From NCBI GenBank assembly GCA_964396385.1, contig CAYNFH010000106.1, positions 1 through 21,293 on the forward strand: a stretch of 21,293 bases of DNA, written 5' to 3'. The position numbers were made by a program, and so were the translations under genes. This stretch comes from CAYNFH01 sp964396385. GTDB lineage: Bacteria > Armatimonadota > Chthonomonadetes > Chthonomonadales > CAJBBX01. The notes beneath the pieces were generated by a model. The model did no database searches. It was not told the DNA's origin and saw only the letters and a program-made list of their open reading frames with translations. Below, one piece after another: positions 1 to 6,420 of this stretch. How positions within the stretch are numbered: position 1 is the first letter of the stretch; each line of letters starts with the position of its first letter.

Positions 1-127
1 CCACGGCGCAGGCCGCGTGCGTGGCCGGCGTCTCCCGCGCGGCGATGCTGTCGAACGTGCCCAGCAGGTTCAGCTTGCCCATGAACTCCGTAGCCGCGTC
101 ACATAGCGCGAATATTTCAACCTTCAC
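1..127 (-). CDS. DUF6941-like protein, 5' part only (runs off left edge)
   Basis: The visible part is the first 42 codons on the minus strand, starting at GTG (127-125) with an AGGAG ribosome binding site just upstream. The protein begins VKVEIFALCDAATE and continues with GKLNLLGTFDSI and an ARETPATH segment. This pattern of an N-terminal strand, 'CDAA', 'GKLN(L/V)LG(T/A)FD' and 'PA.H..CA' is what I remember of the DUF6941 family, small proteins of unknown function common in many bacterial phyla. The family call rests on memory of that pattern and the C-terminal part is missing. It reads away from the rest of the window, so it is not in an operon with the genes to its right. No signal peptide or membrane segment is visible in the part present. 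Confidence 0.6.
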   Translation of the reverse strand, partial: MKVEIFALCDAATEFMGKLNLLGTFDSIAARETPATHAACAV

Positions 128-210
128 CTTGCTCTCCTGGGCTCCGGCTCGTACCTGCCCCTACGACTCTTCTCCGTACACCCATCCGGCCCCTGCGCGG
201 CACGCCAGTT

Positions 211-286
211 TGGGAGTGTGGGGGTATGGGAGTATGGGGACGCCGGAATCCGGCCACTCCCTCACACCCACACTCCCACACCATCA
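211..286. repeat. Cassette E1: 8-nt-unit arms around a CCGGAATCCGG core
   Basis: The left arm has units such as TGGGAGTG, TGGGGGTA and TGGGAGTA. The core at 242-254 is a perfect 6+1+6 inverted repeat, GCCGGA-A-TCCGGC. The right arm has units CACTCCCT, CACACCCA and CACTCCCA, the reverse complement of the left-arm type and on the same 8-nt period. It lies between the divergent DUF6941-like gene and the promoter at 302. This is the first member of the family discussed in the findings. Confidence 0.8.
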
Positions 287-301
287 TTTCTTCACCGCCC
301 C

Positions 302-329
302 TTGACAGGCGGCCAGATTGCCCTATAAT
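302..329 (+). promoter_or_regulatory. Sigma-70-type promoter, TTGACA-16-TATAAT
   Basis: TTGACA at 302-307 and TATAAT at 324-329 are both perfect consensus hexamers, separated by 16 bp. Transcription should start near 336. The first well-supported gene downstream starts only at 660, so the transcript has a leader of over 300 nt containing several hairpins, or it is a separate small RNA ending near 570. Confidence 0.7.
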
Positions 330-335
330 ATTCTC

Positions 336-570
336 CTTGCCGCGCCCGCTGGGCGCCAACAATAGAACCATGCTCGATCTGTCCGTAACCATCATAAAGC
401 AACCGAATATCGGGTTCCCCGCCGGGGAATCCCTATCCACGCGCGCGCTGTGGACCGTGAACCGGTCCCGGAACGGGAACAGCAGAGGAGCGCCGGATTC
501 GTAGCTTTTCAGTCCGCACATAGTGCCGATTGGAGGCCCGATCCGGAGCAGTTCCGGATCGGGCCTCTTT
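336..570 (+). ncRNA. Candidate small RNA or structured leader
   Basis: This stretch lies between a consensus promoter (302-329) and a 14-16-bp perfect hairpin (532-568). Internal stems are visible: GGGTTCCCC at 412-420 pairs with GGGGAATCC at 424-432, and a smaller GTCCCG/CGGGAAC stem lies at 465-480. A 44-codon reading frame (370-504, starting MLDLSVTIIKQPN) lies inside but has no convincing ribosome binding site. No known RNA family was recognised. It could be an independent RNA of about 230 nt or the regulated leader of the gene at 660. Confidence 0.3.
532..570 (+). terminator. Long perfect hairpin, terminator-like
   Basis: Bases 534-547 (AGGCCCGATCCGGA) pair perfectly with 553-566 across a 5-nt loop (GCAGT), and outer pairs extend the stem to about 16 bp. 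TCTTT and then GCATTT follow, a poor but present U-rich tract. It would end or attenuate transcription from the promoter at 302 before the gene at 660. Confidence 0.55.
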
Positions 571-580
571 GCATTTATCT

Positions 581-646
581 CGACGGAAGACGGTGGACGA
601 AGGAAAGATACGAAGTCCGTCACCCGTCATCCGTCCTCCGTCACGA
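581..646. repeat. Cassette E2: 7-nt-unit arms, degenerate core
   Basis: The left arm has GGAAGAC and GGTGGAC units and the right arm has CGTCACC, CGTCATC and CGTCCTC units, so the arms are complementary and 7-nt periodic. The GGAATCC core is not preserved here. The cassette ends directly before the GGGAG ribosome binding site of the gene at 660. Confidence 0.6.
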
Positions 647-659
647 AAGGGAGACGATC

Positions 660-968
660 ATGAAAGCAACGATCTATGGCAGGACGGGCCGCGCGCAACT
701 GGTGGTCCACGACTTCACGGGCCCGCACATTCCTCCGCGGCGCAGGAAGGAGCGGCCGGAGTTCGCGGTCTACCTGCTGCCTAACAGCGCCAACCGCAAT
801 ACGTCGTTTGCCGCGGCGGGAGATCCTGCCTACTACGGACCGGATCTGGAGAAGGCGCTGCTGCACATCCGCGCCTGGACCAGCCTGGAGGAGATAGACC
901 TGCCGCATTCGATTCGCCGCTACCTCTGCCAGGAGGCGCCCGGCACCGGGACCCCGGTAGCCGCGTAA
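660..968 (+). CDS. Hypothetical 102-aa protein
   Basis: ATG at 660 is preceded by GGGAG at a normal distance, and coding starts directly after cassette E2. The protein begins MKATIYGRTGRAQLVVHD and has a basic PPRRRKERPEF patch near residues 25-35. A middle part with FAAAGDPAYYGPDLEKALL suggests a compact alpha/beta fold. There is no signal peptide, membrane helix or known motif. Family unknown. It sits about 90 bp upstream of the coiled-coil gene at 1062 in the same direction, with cassette E3 between them, and both could be read from the promoter at 302 if the hairpin at 532-570 is passed. Existence as a gene is likely from its start signal and codon pattern; the function is not known. Confidence 0.6.
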   Translation: MKATIYGRTGRAQLVVHDFTGPHIPPRRRKERPEFAVYLLPNSANRNTSFAAAGDPAYYGPDLEKALLHIRAWTSLEEIDLPHSIRRYLCQEAPGTGTPVAA

Positions 969-972
969 AGGC

Positions 973-1048
973 AAGGTGACCTCGGTGTTCAGGTGTTCAG
1001 GTGTTCAGGTGTTCAGGACGGGAATCCGGGCCTCTCACCTCTCACCTT
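973..1048. repeat. Cassette E3: 8-nt left arm, GGAATCC core, 7-nt right arm
   Basis: The left arm repeats TGTTCAGG about four times. The core GGGAATCCGGG is at 1020-1030. The right arm contains TCACCTCTCACCTT, and its last unit (TCACCTT, 1042-1048) mirrors the first bases of the left arm (AAGGTGA, 973-979). The next gene's GGAGG follows at once. Confidence 0.7.
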
Positions 1049-1061
1049 CCGGAGGACAGCC

Positions 1062-1580
1062 ATGTTGATTACGGGATACCAATTGATGGATCGGCTGGAG
1101 GAGCTCAAGGAGCAGGCCAAGACCGTGGATAGCCAGTTCAAGGGCTCTCTCTTCCGGTTCGAGAACGAAGACAAGCCGGACCCCCGGGACCTGATGGACT
1201 CCTACGAGCGCCTCGAGCGCAAGATCACCGCCATCCAGGAAGCGCAGGCCGACTACAACCTGCGCGTGACCGTAACCGTGCTGGGCAGCTCGATGACGCT
1301 CCACCGGGCGGTGCGGATGGGCAGCATGGCGGGCCGGCTGAAGAACCAGTGGAAGACGGCGGCCGGAGAGGGCCAGAACCCGTACATGCTGGGCATCCAC
1401 AATACCATGGCGCGCGACAAGGAGCACGAGTACGCGCGCCGCGTGGTGGAGGTGGAAGAGTGCCTCCGCCGCGCGGAAGAGGCCGGCCGGACTGCCGCGG
1501 CGTTCAAGCGGGCCATCCGGGGCGGCAACGCCACGGAGCTGGACATCGCGCTGGACCCAGCGGTGTTTGAGGATCGCTAA
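1062..1580 (+). CDS. Coiled-coil protein, DIP1984-like
   Basis: ATG at 1062 has a strong GGAGG upstream, giving a 172-aa soluble protein. The first 75 residues (LMDRLEELKEQAK through YERLERKITAIQEAQADYN) form a charged helical hairpin. They are followed by a short 'TVTVLGSSMTLHRAV' strand-helix segment and a second helical region with ARRVVEVEECLRRAEEAGR. A long helix pair followed by '(R)..DGxTLxxAxxxR' is the layout I recall for DIP1984-type proteins, whose role is not established, so the match is tentative. It follows the 102-aa gene and precedes rtcB on the same strand, separated by about 300 bp of non-coding DNA. No catalytic motif or membrane segment is seen. Confidence 0.5.
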   Translation: MLITGYQLMDRLEELKEQAKTVDSQFKGSLFRFENEDKPDPRDLMDSYERLERKITAIQEAQADYNLRVTVTVLGSSMTLHRAVRMGSMAGRLKNQWKTAAGEGQNPYMLGIHNTMARDKEHEYARRVVEVEECLRRAEEAGRTAAAFKRAIRGGNATELDIALDPAVFEDR

Positions 1581-1798
1581 GACTTGGCGCCCGATGCTCT
1601 CGGGCGGAGGGCGTCAAGGAGCGGAGATCGACCCTTGTATATGCTTGTTAAGCATATCGACTACTCAAGCCTAGCGGGCCGGTTTGCTCGGTACTCCGTC
1701 CGCGCCAACCCTGTACTCGATCGCGGACCACACTACCTGTCGTAAAACGCCCACAGGTCTTCAGTACTCCTTACTGACCGATCTCCGCCTCACTTTTG
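1581..1798. other. Non-coding spacer with two small hairpins
   Basis: No gene is seen here. A 6-bp stem GCCCGA/TCGGGC at 1589-1605 directly follows the gene ending at 1580 and may help end its transcript, although no T-run follows. A perfect stem ATATGCTT-GTT-AAGCATAT lies at 1639-1657 in a locally AT-rich patch and could be a binding site. The remainder shows no structure I can name. Confidence 0.5.
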
Positions 1799-1866
1799 GG
1801 GACGGAAGACGGAAGACGGGAGACGGTCGGATTCCGGCAGTCCCCCGTCCTCCGTCCTCCGTCCTC
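1799..1866. repeat. Cassette E4: GGAAGAC / CCGTCCT arms around GGATTCCGG
   Basis: The left arm is GGAAGAC, GGAAGAC, GGGAGAC and the right arm is three CCGTCCT units, complementary and 7-nt periodic. The core CGGATTCCGG is at 1828-1837. The cassette ends a few bases before the AGGAG that serves rtcB. Confidence 0.8.
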
Positions 1867-1881
1867 TGCAGGAGCAAGACC

Positions 1882-3057
1882 ATGAAGCCGACAGACATCG
1901 TCAAATTCGGGTTGCACGATGAGGCGACCATCAAGCAGATAGAGCGCTCCGCCTCCCACGAGGCGGTGGCCGGCGCCGCCCTCTGCGCCGACGGGCACAA
2001 GGGCTACGCCGTGCCCATCGGCGGTGTCCTCGCCTACGAGGACCATGTCAGCCCTTCTGGGGTCGGGTATGACATCGGGTGCGGCAACAAGGCGGTCCTA
2101 ACGGATGCGGACGCGCTGGAGGTCAAGGGCAACATCAAGACCATCATGGACGATGTCTGGAAGGCGCTCTCATTCGGCGTGGGCCGCAACAACGAGGAGC
2201 GCGTGGACGATCCGCTCTTTGACGACCCGGCCTGGAAGCTCACCCCCATGAAGTCGCTCAAGCAGATGGCGCAGAACCAGCTCGGCACCATCGGCTCCGG
2301 CAACCACTACGTGGACCTTTTCGTGGACGAGCAGCAGCGCGTCTGGATAGGCGTCCACTTTGGCTCCCGCGGCCTGGGCCACAAGACGGCCACCCACTTC
2401 CTTAAGGCGGGCGGCGCCAAGGACGGCATGGACGTGGACCCGCTGGTCCTGAACGTCCATACAGACTTGGGCGGCGACTACCTGGAGTGTATGCGGCTGG
2501 CCGGCCAGTACGCCTATGCCGGCCGGGACTGGGTGTGCGGGCGTGTGGCCCGCATCTTAGGCGCCCGAATCCTGGAGGAGGTCCACAACCACCATAACTA
2601 CGCCTTCAGGGAAACACACTACGGCCGCGAGCTATGGGTCGTCCGCAAGGGCGCCACGCCCGCGTTCCCGGGGCAGAAGGGATTCGTGGGCGGGAGCATG
2701 GGCGACATCTCCGTGATCCTTGAGGGCGTGGAGTCCGAGCGCAGCGCCGCCGCGCTCTACTCCACTGTTCACGGAGCCGGCCGCGTAATGAGCCGGACCG
2801 AGGCGCGGGGGAAGATCGACTTCCGCACGAAGCAGGTGAAGACGGCCGGCAAGATCTCGCGAGACATGATGATGGCGTGGATCAAGAAGCAGGGCGTGGA
2901 GCTGCGCGGAGCCGGCACGGACGAGTCGCCGCATTGTTACAGGAGACTCCCCGAAGTGCTCGGCTTCCACGAGGGCACCGTCCGCATCCTGCACACCCTC
3001 CGCCCTGTTGGCGTCGCCATGGCCGGCGAGTTCGAGTTCGACCCGTACAAAGACTGA
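1882..3057 (+). CDS. rtcB: RtcB family RNA ligase (3'-phosphate/5'-OH)
   Basis: The protein is 391 aa, starting at ATG 1882 behind AGGAG (1870-1874); an upstream in-frame extension would run through cassette E4 and is rejected. Family landmarks are in order: ADGHKGYAVPIGG (residues 36-48), the metal-binding cysteine in GVGYDIGCGNK (Cys67), GTIGSGNHYVDL (136-145), HFGSRGLG (159-166) and the guanylylated histidine in STVHGAGRVMSR (His297). RtcB joins RNA 2',3'-cyclic or 3'-phosphate ends to 5'-OH ends using GTP and Mn2+, in RNA repair or tRNA splicing in the cytoplasm. No RtcA, RtcR or archease gene is visible nearby. The call is secure; the biological substrate in this organism is not shown by the context. 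Confidence 0.95.
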   Translation: MKPTDIVKFGLHDEATIKQIERSASHEAVAGAALCADGHKGYAVPIGGVLAYEDHVSPSGVGYDIGCGNKAVLTDADALEVKGNIKTIMDDVWKALSFGVGRNNEERVDDPLFDDPAWKLTPMKSLKQMAQNQLGTIGSGNHYVDLFVDEQQRVWIGVHFGSRGLGHKTATHFLKAGGAKDGMDVDPLVLNVHTDLGGDYLECMRLAGQYAYAGRDWVCGRVARILGARILEEVHNHHNYAFRETHYGRELWVVRKGATPAFPGQKGFVGGSMGDISVILEGVESERSAAALYSTVHGAGRVMSRTEARGKIDFRTKQVKTAGKISRDMMMAWIKKQGVELRGAGTDESPHCYRRLPEVLGFHEGTVRILHTLRPVGVAMAGEFEFDPYKD

Positions 3058-3066
3058 AGTGAACGG

Positions 3067-3153
3067 AGAGTAAATGGGTAAATGGGTGTACCTGGCGGAA
3101 TCCGGGCGTACACCCATTTACTCAACTTGCAACCTGTAACCCGTAACCTGTGA
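3067..3153. repeat. Cassette E5: foldback arms around CGGAATCCGG
   Basis: The right arm GTACACCCATTTACTC (3108-3123) is the exact reverse complement of the left arm except that the left arm carries one extra GGTAAATG unit. The core CGGAATCCGG is at 3096-3105. A second 7-nt series (CCTGTAA, CCCGTAA, CCTGTGA) follows at 3131-3153. It lies 3' of rtcB and could also act as a bidirectional hairpin between rtcB and any minus-strand reading frame. Confidence 0.8.
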
Positions 3154-3273
3154 CTGCTCCATCCGCGGTGGGTCCGGCCACTCCGAGTAGTTGTAGAAGC
3201 CGATGTCCAGGGGGCGCAGGCTCAGCGCGGCAGCCCTGGAGGTCGGCTGTGTAATCCCGCTCATCCCACTCAT
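3118..3273 (-). CDS. Possible small protein, 51 aa
   Basis: This minus-strand frame starts at ATG 3273 and stops at TAA 3120-3118. The middle (SLRPLDIGFYNYSEWPDPPR) reads like a natural folded segment, while the last 14 residues come from the period-7 series of cassette E5. A GAAGAAGG-like Shine-Dalgarno lies rather far upstream. It converges with rtcB. It may be a fragment of a decayed gene rather than a functional one, because an overlapping minus frame (3340-3122) also reads plausibly in its first half, which would fit a frameshift. Function unknown; low confidence. Confidence 0.25.
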   Translation of the reverse strand: MSGMSGITQPTSRAAALSLRPLDIGFYNYSEWPDPPRMEQSQVTGYRLQVE

Positions 3274-3514
3274 CCATGAGGGTATGACCTTCTTCCACGC
3301 GCCGGATCTCTACCGGAGGCTGAAGCCGCCCGGCTAGCATCCAACCGCGCTCTCGGGCGGGCGGTACGACTACGCTTGGCGAGACTCTGCATTGCTGAGG
3401 AGTGATTCTGTCGCGTCCGTCCGCCAGTACGGTTCTACATAGCCGGGAAATTCAGTGCCCGGCGGGTTCAGTCCCGAGGCGCACGGCGTACTGCAGAGTA
3501 CAAACCGACACGAA
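3274..3514. other. Non-coding or decayed stretch
   Basis: No convincing start signal or family was found. The minus strand around 3274-3340 may be the 5' part of a decayed gene. The stretch 3430-3510 contains sequence resembling the spacers of the following tandem array (GCGCACGGCGTACTGCAG), suggesting that the array once extended further left. Confidence 0.4.
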
Positions 3515-3791
3515 AAGCAGATCCCTCGCGGAGCTCGGGATGACAATTTGGGCCTTCCGGCACTCTGATGCAACAGAGGGCGTGCCGAACCCGTAAAGCA
3601 GATCCCTCGCGGAGCTCGGGATGACAGGTTGCTCCGCTGGACACCCTGGAGTTACAGAGTGCAGCCTGGCAATGTGCCAGATCCCTCGCGGAGCTCGGGA
3701 TGACAGGTTGGGACGGCACGGGTTCCAAAGTAACAGCGTACGCTGAGTAATCGTTAAGCAGGTCCTTCGCTTTGCTCAGCATGACAGGTTG
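3515..3791. repeat. Degenerate 80-bp tandem array, 4 units
   Basis: A conserved block close to GCAGATCCCTCGCGGAG followed by CTCGGGATGACAGGTTG occurs at about 3515, 3595, 3677 and 3755, spaced 80, 82 and 78 bp. The fourth copy has diverged to GTCCTTCGCTTTGCTCAGC. The roughly 45-bp spacers are themselves related, sharing a GGCAC...ACAG.G.GTGC pattern, so the repeating unit is the full 80 bp. On the minus strand the block reads TGTCATCCCGAGCTCCGCG, a type I recall as a dispersed intergenic repeat in many phyla. It is not a CRISPR: the spacers are related and the unit is long. Confidence 0.75.
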
Positions 3792-3871
3792 ATGCTGCGA
3801 CCGCTCTATTGGGACATATCAGCAGACCGGCACAGCCCGACCTGTTGCGGCTGCCCCGGCACCGGAACAGA

Positions 3872-4000
3872 GCGGGCCGGGACGGCGCCCGGCCCCTACA
3901 GCGCTCTCTGATTCGTTCCCGCAAAGCGGTACTGAGAAAGCGGGAGCTTGCTCCCGCACTCCAAAAAGCGGGCCGGGACGGCGCCCGGCCCCTACAGCGC
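3872..4000. repeat. Two 33-bp direct repeats with self-complementary centre, plus hairpin
   Basis: Identical copies at 3872-3904 and 3968-4000 contain GGGCCGGG-ACGGCG-CCCGGCCC, a strong hairpin, followed by CCTACAGCGC. Between them a perfect stem GCGGGAGC-TT-GCTCCCGC lies at 3940-3957. No gene is present. These look like dispersed REP-type intergenic repeats lying 3' of purA. Confidence 0.75.
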
Positions 4001-4086
4001 ACCATAGAGTTCCCACCGGGCCTCTACAGCGGATGCTGCCGCATGCCTCCTGAACACGTGAACGCCGGACGCCTGAGCGCCCCGCG

Positions 4087-5382
4087 TTACCCCAGTCCGT
4101 TCAGGATCTCGCGGCGGAGGATGGTCTGGTCTCGGGCGGGGCCGACGGAGACGCTGGCGATAGGGATGCCGACCAGCTCCTCCACGCGGCGGATGTAGGC
4201 CAGGCAGTTGGCCGGCAGCTCGTCCATAGAGCGCGCGCCGGAGATCTCCTCATGCCACCCAGGGAGTTCCTCGTAGACGGGCTCTACGTCCGTGCGGCTG
4301 GTCAGGTCCACCGGCAGCTCCTGGGTCACCTCCTCTCCGATGCGGTATCCTACCCCCACCTTCAGGGTGTCCAACCCGCTCAGCACGTCCAGCAGCCCCA
4401 GGCAGAGGTATGTCAGCCCGTTCACGCGGGCGGAGTACCGCAGGATCACGGTGTCCAGCCAGCCGCATCGGCGGGGCCGGCCGGTGGTGGTGCCGTACTC
4501 CTTGCCACGTTCGCGGATGTAGTCGCCGGTGCCGTTGTGCAGCTCCGTGGGGAAGACGCCGGCACCGACGCGCGTGGTGTAGCTCTTGGCCACGCCCAGC
4601 ACCGCGTCGATAGAGGTAGGCCCGATGCCGGTGCCGACGCACGCCCCGCCGGCGATGGGGTGGGACGAGGTGACGAAGGGGTAGGTGCCCATGTCGATGT
4701 CCAGAAGCGTGCCCTGGGCGCCCTCGAACACCACGCCCTTGCCATTGCGCGCCGCCTGCGACACCAGCAGCGTGGTATCCGCCACGTAGGGGCGGATGCG
4801 GTCCGCGTAGGCGGAGTACTCCTGAAGCATGGCGTCCACGTCCATGGGCTCCGCCTCGTACAGCTTAGTGAAGAGCCGATTCTTCTCCGCGGCCTGCTCC
4901 CGGAGCCGCGTCTCGAAGCGGGCGGGATCCACCAACTCGTGGATGCGGATGCCCACGCGCGCCGCTTTGTCCGCGTAGGCGGGTCCAATGCCGCGGCCGG
5001 TGGTGCCGAGCGCGGCCGAGCCCCTCCGCTCCTCCTCTAGCTGATCGATGCGGCGGTGGTAGGGCATCACCACGTGCGCGTTGTTGGAGATGCGCAGGTT
5101 CTGTACGGAGTGGCCGCGCTGCTCCAGACCGTCCATCTCCCGGATGAGCACCTGGGGATCTATCACCACGCCGTCCGCGATGACGCAGATGGCCTCCGGG
5201 TGCAGGATGCCGCACGGCACGAGGTGGAACTTGTACTGCTCCCCGTCCACCATCACCGTGTGGCCGGCGTTACTCCCGCCGCCGTACCGGACCACCATGC
5301 CCGCCCGCTGGGCGAGATAGTCGACTATCTTGCCCTTTGCCTCGTCGCCCCACTGGGCGCCCACTACCACCGTGTTTGCCAT
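4087..5382 (-). CDS. purA: Adenylosuccinate synthetase
   Basis: This 431-aa protein has the normal family length when started at ATG 5382 (MANTVVVGAQ); a longer upstream frame would run into the leader and is rejected. It makes adenylosuccinate from IMP, aspartate and GTP, the first committed step to AMP, in the cytoplasm. Visible motifs are GAQWGDEAKGKIVD with catalytic Asp13, GGSNAGHTV with catalytic His41, TTGRGIGPAYADKAAR, FEGAQGTLLDID followed by GTYPFVTSSHP, GVAKSYTTRVGAGVFPTE and RPRRCGWLD. The glycine usual in GDEGKGK is alanine here. It is transcribed alone leftward, with a structured leader (5399-5522) that may control it. Start codon spacing is supported by a weak GGGGAA. Confidence 0.97.
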   Translation of the reverse strand: MANTVVVGAQWGDEAKGKIVDYLAQRAGMVVRYGGGSNAGHTVMVDGEQYKFHLVPCGILHPEAICVIADGVVIDPQVLIREMDGLEQRGHSVQNLRISNNAHVVMPYHRRIDQLEEERRGSAALGTTGRGIGPAYADKAARVGIRIHELVDPARFETRLREQAAEKNRLFTKLYEAEPMDVDAMLQEYSAYADRIRPYVADTTLLVSQAARNGKGVVFEGAQGTLLDIDMGTYPFVTSSHPIAGGACVGTGIGPTSIDAVLGVAKSYTTRVGAGVFPTELHNGTGDYIRERGKEYGTTTGRPRRCGWLDTVILRYSARVNGLTYLCLGLLDVLSGLDTLKVGVGYRIGEEVTQELPVDLTSRTDVEPVYEELPGWHEEISGARSMDELPANCLAYIRRVEELVGIPIASVSVGPARDQTILRREILNGLG

Positions 5383-5398
5383 TGCTGCCGTTCCCCAA

Positions 5399-5446
5399 GG
5401 GAGCTTCGCGGAGCCTGCACTCGTTCGGCTCCAAACGCTTGCTCCC
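5399..5446 (-). promoter_or_regulatory. Nested stems in purA leader
   Basis: In the purA message GGGAGC (5446-5441) can pair with GCTCCC (5404-5399), and inside this GGAGCC (5432-5427) can pair with GGCTCC (5415-5410). This two-tier helix lies between the upstream hairpin (5461-5490) and the purA start codon. Together they could form alternative structures of an RNA switch. No known purine riboswitch core was recognised. Confidence 0.4.
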
Positions 5447-5451
5447 CCCAC

Positions 5452-5490
5452 AAAAACGAGAATGGATAGCGCGGCCCGCGGCTATCCATT
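5452..5490 (-). terminator. Terminator-like hairpin inside purA leader
   Basis: On the minus strand AATGGATAGC pairs perfectly with GCTATCCATT around a GC-rich 10-nt centre (5490-5461), followed by CTCGTTTTT (ending at 5452). This is a good intrinsic terminator form. It lies downstream of a TATAAT box (5522-5517) and upstream of purA, so it would act on the purA transcript itself. Confidence 0.6.
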
Positions 5491-5516
5491 TCGACCAGAC
5501 GCTCTTTACCTAATTG

Positions 5517-5547
5517 ATTATACTGCGACCGGCCCGTCCGCCCGCAA
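5517..5547 (-). promoter_or_regulatory. Probable purA promoter
   Basis: The minus strand reads TATAAT at 5522-5517. The best upstream hexamer is TTGCGG at 5547-5542, with a long 19-bp spacing, so the -35 is weak. Transcription would start near 5510, giving a leader of about 130 nt with the terminator-like hairpin within its first 60 nt. Confidence 0.45.
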
Positions 5548-5806
5548 GCAGCCGACTGCACCGGAAAAGCGCCCGCCTTCCCGGACGCCTGGACGCGGGC
5601 AAGTCAGCCCCAGGGTCTAGCCTGGGGCCGTAGAGTGCAGGCGCACGCCAGAAAGCCGCCTTCAACGGCAAAACTCCCGCTACGGGCCGCCGAATTCACG
5701 GAAGCCTAACAGGATAAGGAAAGCTTAACCGTGGAATAGGACCATTGGTAAGCGACGAGCCTTGATGCTGTCCGCCTCCGCACCAGACTCCAGCATCGCA
5801 GTACCC
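5548..5806. other. Intergenic stretch between purA promoter and phage region
   Basis: No gene is seen. A perfect 8-bp stem GCCCCAGG-GTCTAG-CCTGGGGC lies at 5607-5628. GATGCTG (5764-5770) is mirrored by CAGCATC (5791-5797), a possible protein-binding site upstream of the promoter at 5807. The boundary between chromosome and prophage probably falls here, but no tRNA gene or attachment-site duplication is visible in the window. Confidence 0.4.
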
Positions 5807-5841
5807 TTGACACCAGTCAGACAATCATGTACACTGGTGTC
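5807..5841 (+). promoter_or_regulatory. Promoter TTGACA-17-TACACT overlaid by an inverted repeat
   Basis: TTGACA is at 5807-5812 and TACACT at 5830-5835 with an ideal 17-bp spacer. A perfect 9-bp inverted repeat, GACACCAGT (5809-5817) and ACTGGTGTC (5833-5841), begins inside the -35 and ends just past the -10. A dimeric or cooperatively bound repressor there would block RNA polymerase. It drives the gene at 5866. Confidence 0.65.
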
Positions 5842-5865
5842 TACATATACGCTGGAGGGTTCGGT

Positions 5866-6105
5866 ATGGAAGACGTGTTAGTTGCTATCATCCGGCGCCG
5901 TGACCTGCGCCCCCTCGGCTTTGTGGTGGACGATCAGATTGCTGCATACCTGGCGGACCGAATCCTGACGGAACAGCCGGAAACGGATGGGGACCGCCTT
6001 AGGAGCCTTCACGCGCTGGCACTGGATCATGCCGCTGCGGCAGGCGGGAAAGGAATTCCGGCCGCTCCCGCAGCTCCGCGAAGACCGCGTCCAGAGCGGC
6101 CATAA
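5866..6105 (+). CDS. Small phage or boundary protein, 79 aa
   Basis: ATG 5866 has GGAGGG (5853-5858) at ideal distance and a strong, apparently repressed promoter just upstream; the ATG at 5827 lies within the promoter and cannot be used. The first 45 residues (MEDVLVAIIRRRDLRPLGFV, then DDQIAAYLADRIL) look like a compact small domain. The C-terminal part is low-complexity, rich in Ala, Pro and Arg. The last 107 bp overlap, tail to tail, the end of the repressor gene on the other strand, so either the C-terminus is not conserved or the overlap is real convergent coding. No known family. Being next to the repressor, it may be an early regulator or a lysogeny-associated gene. Confidence 0.5.
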   Translation: MEDVLVAIIRRRDLRPLGFVVDDQIAAYLADRILTEQPETDGDRLRSLHALALDHAAAAGGKGIPAAPAAPRRPRPERP

Positions 6106-6406
6106 CTTCCTGATAGCCCTCGCGCGCGCCCTCCCTGGCGCCCTGGCGGGCCGCCTCCCTCACTGCCGCCACGGGGTCAGGCGGCGGGGTGTCTTCCTCC
6201 CCCAGCAGCAGCCCCGGCCGCACTCCCAGCACGTCCGCGATCCGGATCAGCATCTCCGCCCGTAAGAGGCTCTTGCCGGACTCCCAACCGCTCACGGTGT
6301 TGGGCCGGACCCCCAGGGCCCGCGCCAGATCGGATTGATTCCACGGCCGCTGGCCATTCGGCCTGTGCTCTCTGGCCCACTTGATCCGCTGACCCACGAC
6401 GCTCAC
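5999..6406 (-). CDS. XRE/Cro-CI family phage repressor
   Basis: GTG start at 6406 with GGAGG eight bases upstream, 135 aa. Residues about 1-70 form a classic helix-turn-helix domain: QRIKWAREHRP, then NQSDLARALGVRPNTVSGWE with recognition helix, then SLLRAEMLIRIADVLGVRPG. The C-terminal part (AAREAARQGAREGAREGY, then EVMAALDAVFAEL) is a charged helix likely for dimerisation. There is no S24 peptidase domain, so induction by RecA-driven self-cleavage is not expected. It is transcribed leftward, divergent from the 157-aa early gene, with operators at 6421-6435 and 6507-6521 between them. It is the probable keeper of lysogeny. Family call secure; operator assignment inferred. Confidence 0.9.
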   Translation of the reverse strand: MSVVGQRIKWAREHRPNGQRPWNQSDLARALGVRPNTVSGWESGKSLLRAEMLIRIADVLGVRPGLLLGEEDTPPPDPVAAVREAARQGAREGAREGYQEVMAALDAVFAELRERPEFLSRLPQRHDPVPAREGS

Positions 6407-6420
6407 TCCACACGCCTCCT

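Noticed and set aside
452..500. Resemblance to signal recognition particle RNA domain IV (GTGAACC ... GGAA ... AGCAG)
   Set aside because: The left half of the conserved symmetric loop (CAGG) is absent and the stem beside the tetraloop does not align; not called as SRP RNA.
226..504. 92-codon frame starting in cassette E1
   Set aside because: The start lies in the repeat and upstream of the promoter; only the part after 370 is in the transcript and it has no ribosome binding site.
1581..1798. tRNA or attachment site near rtcB
   Set aside because: No cloverleaf or conserved tRNA arm could be found in either strand.
1684..1881. N-terminal extension of RtcB by 66 codons
   Set aside because: It reads through cassette E4 and non-coding sequence; the ATG at 1882 has a ribosome binding site and fits the family start.
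3515..3791. CRISPR array
   Set aside because: The spacers are related to each other, the unit is about 80 bp, the last repeat is strongly diverged and there are no cas genes.
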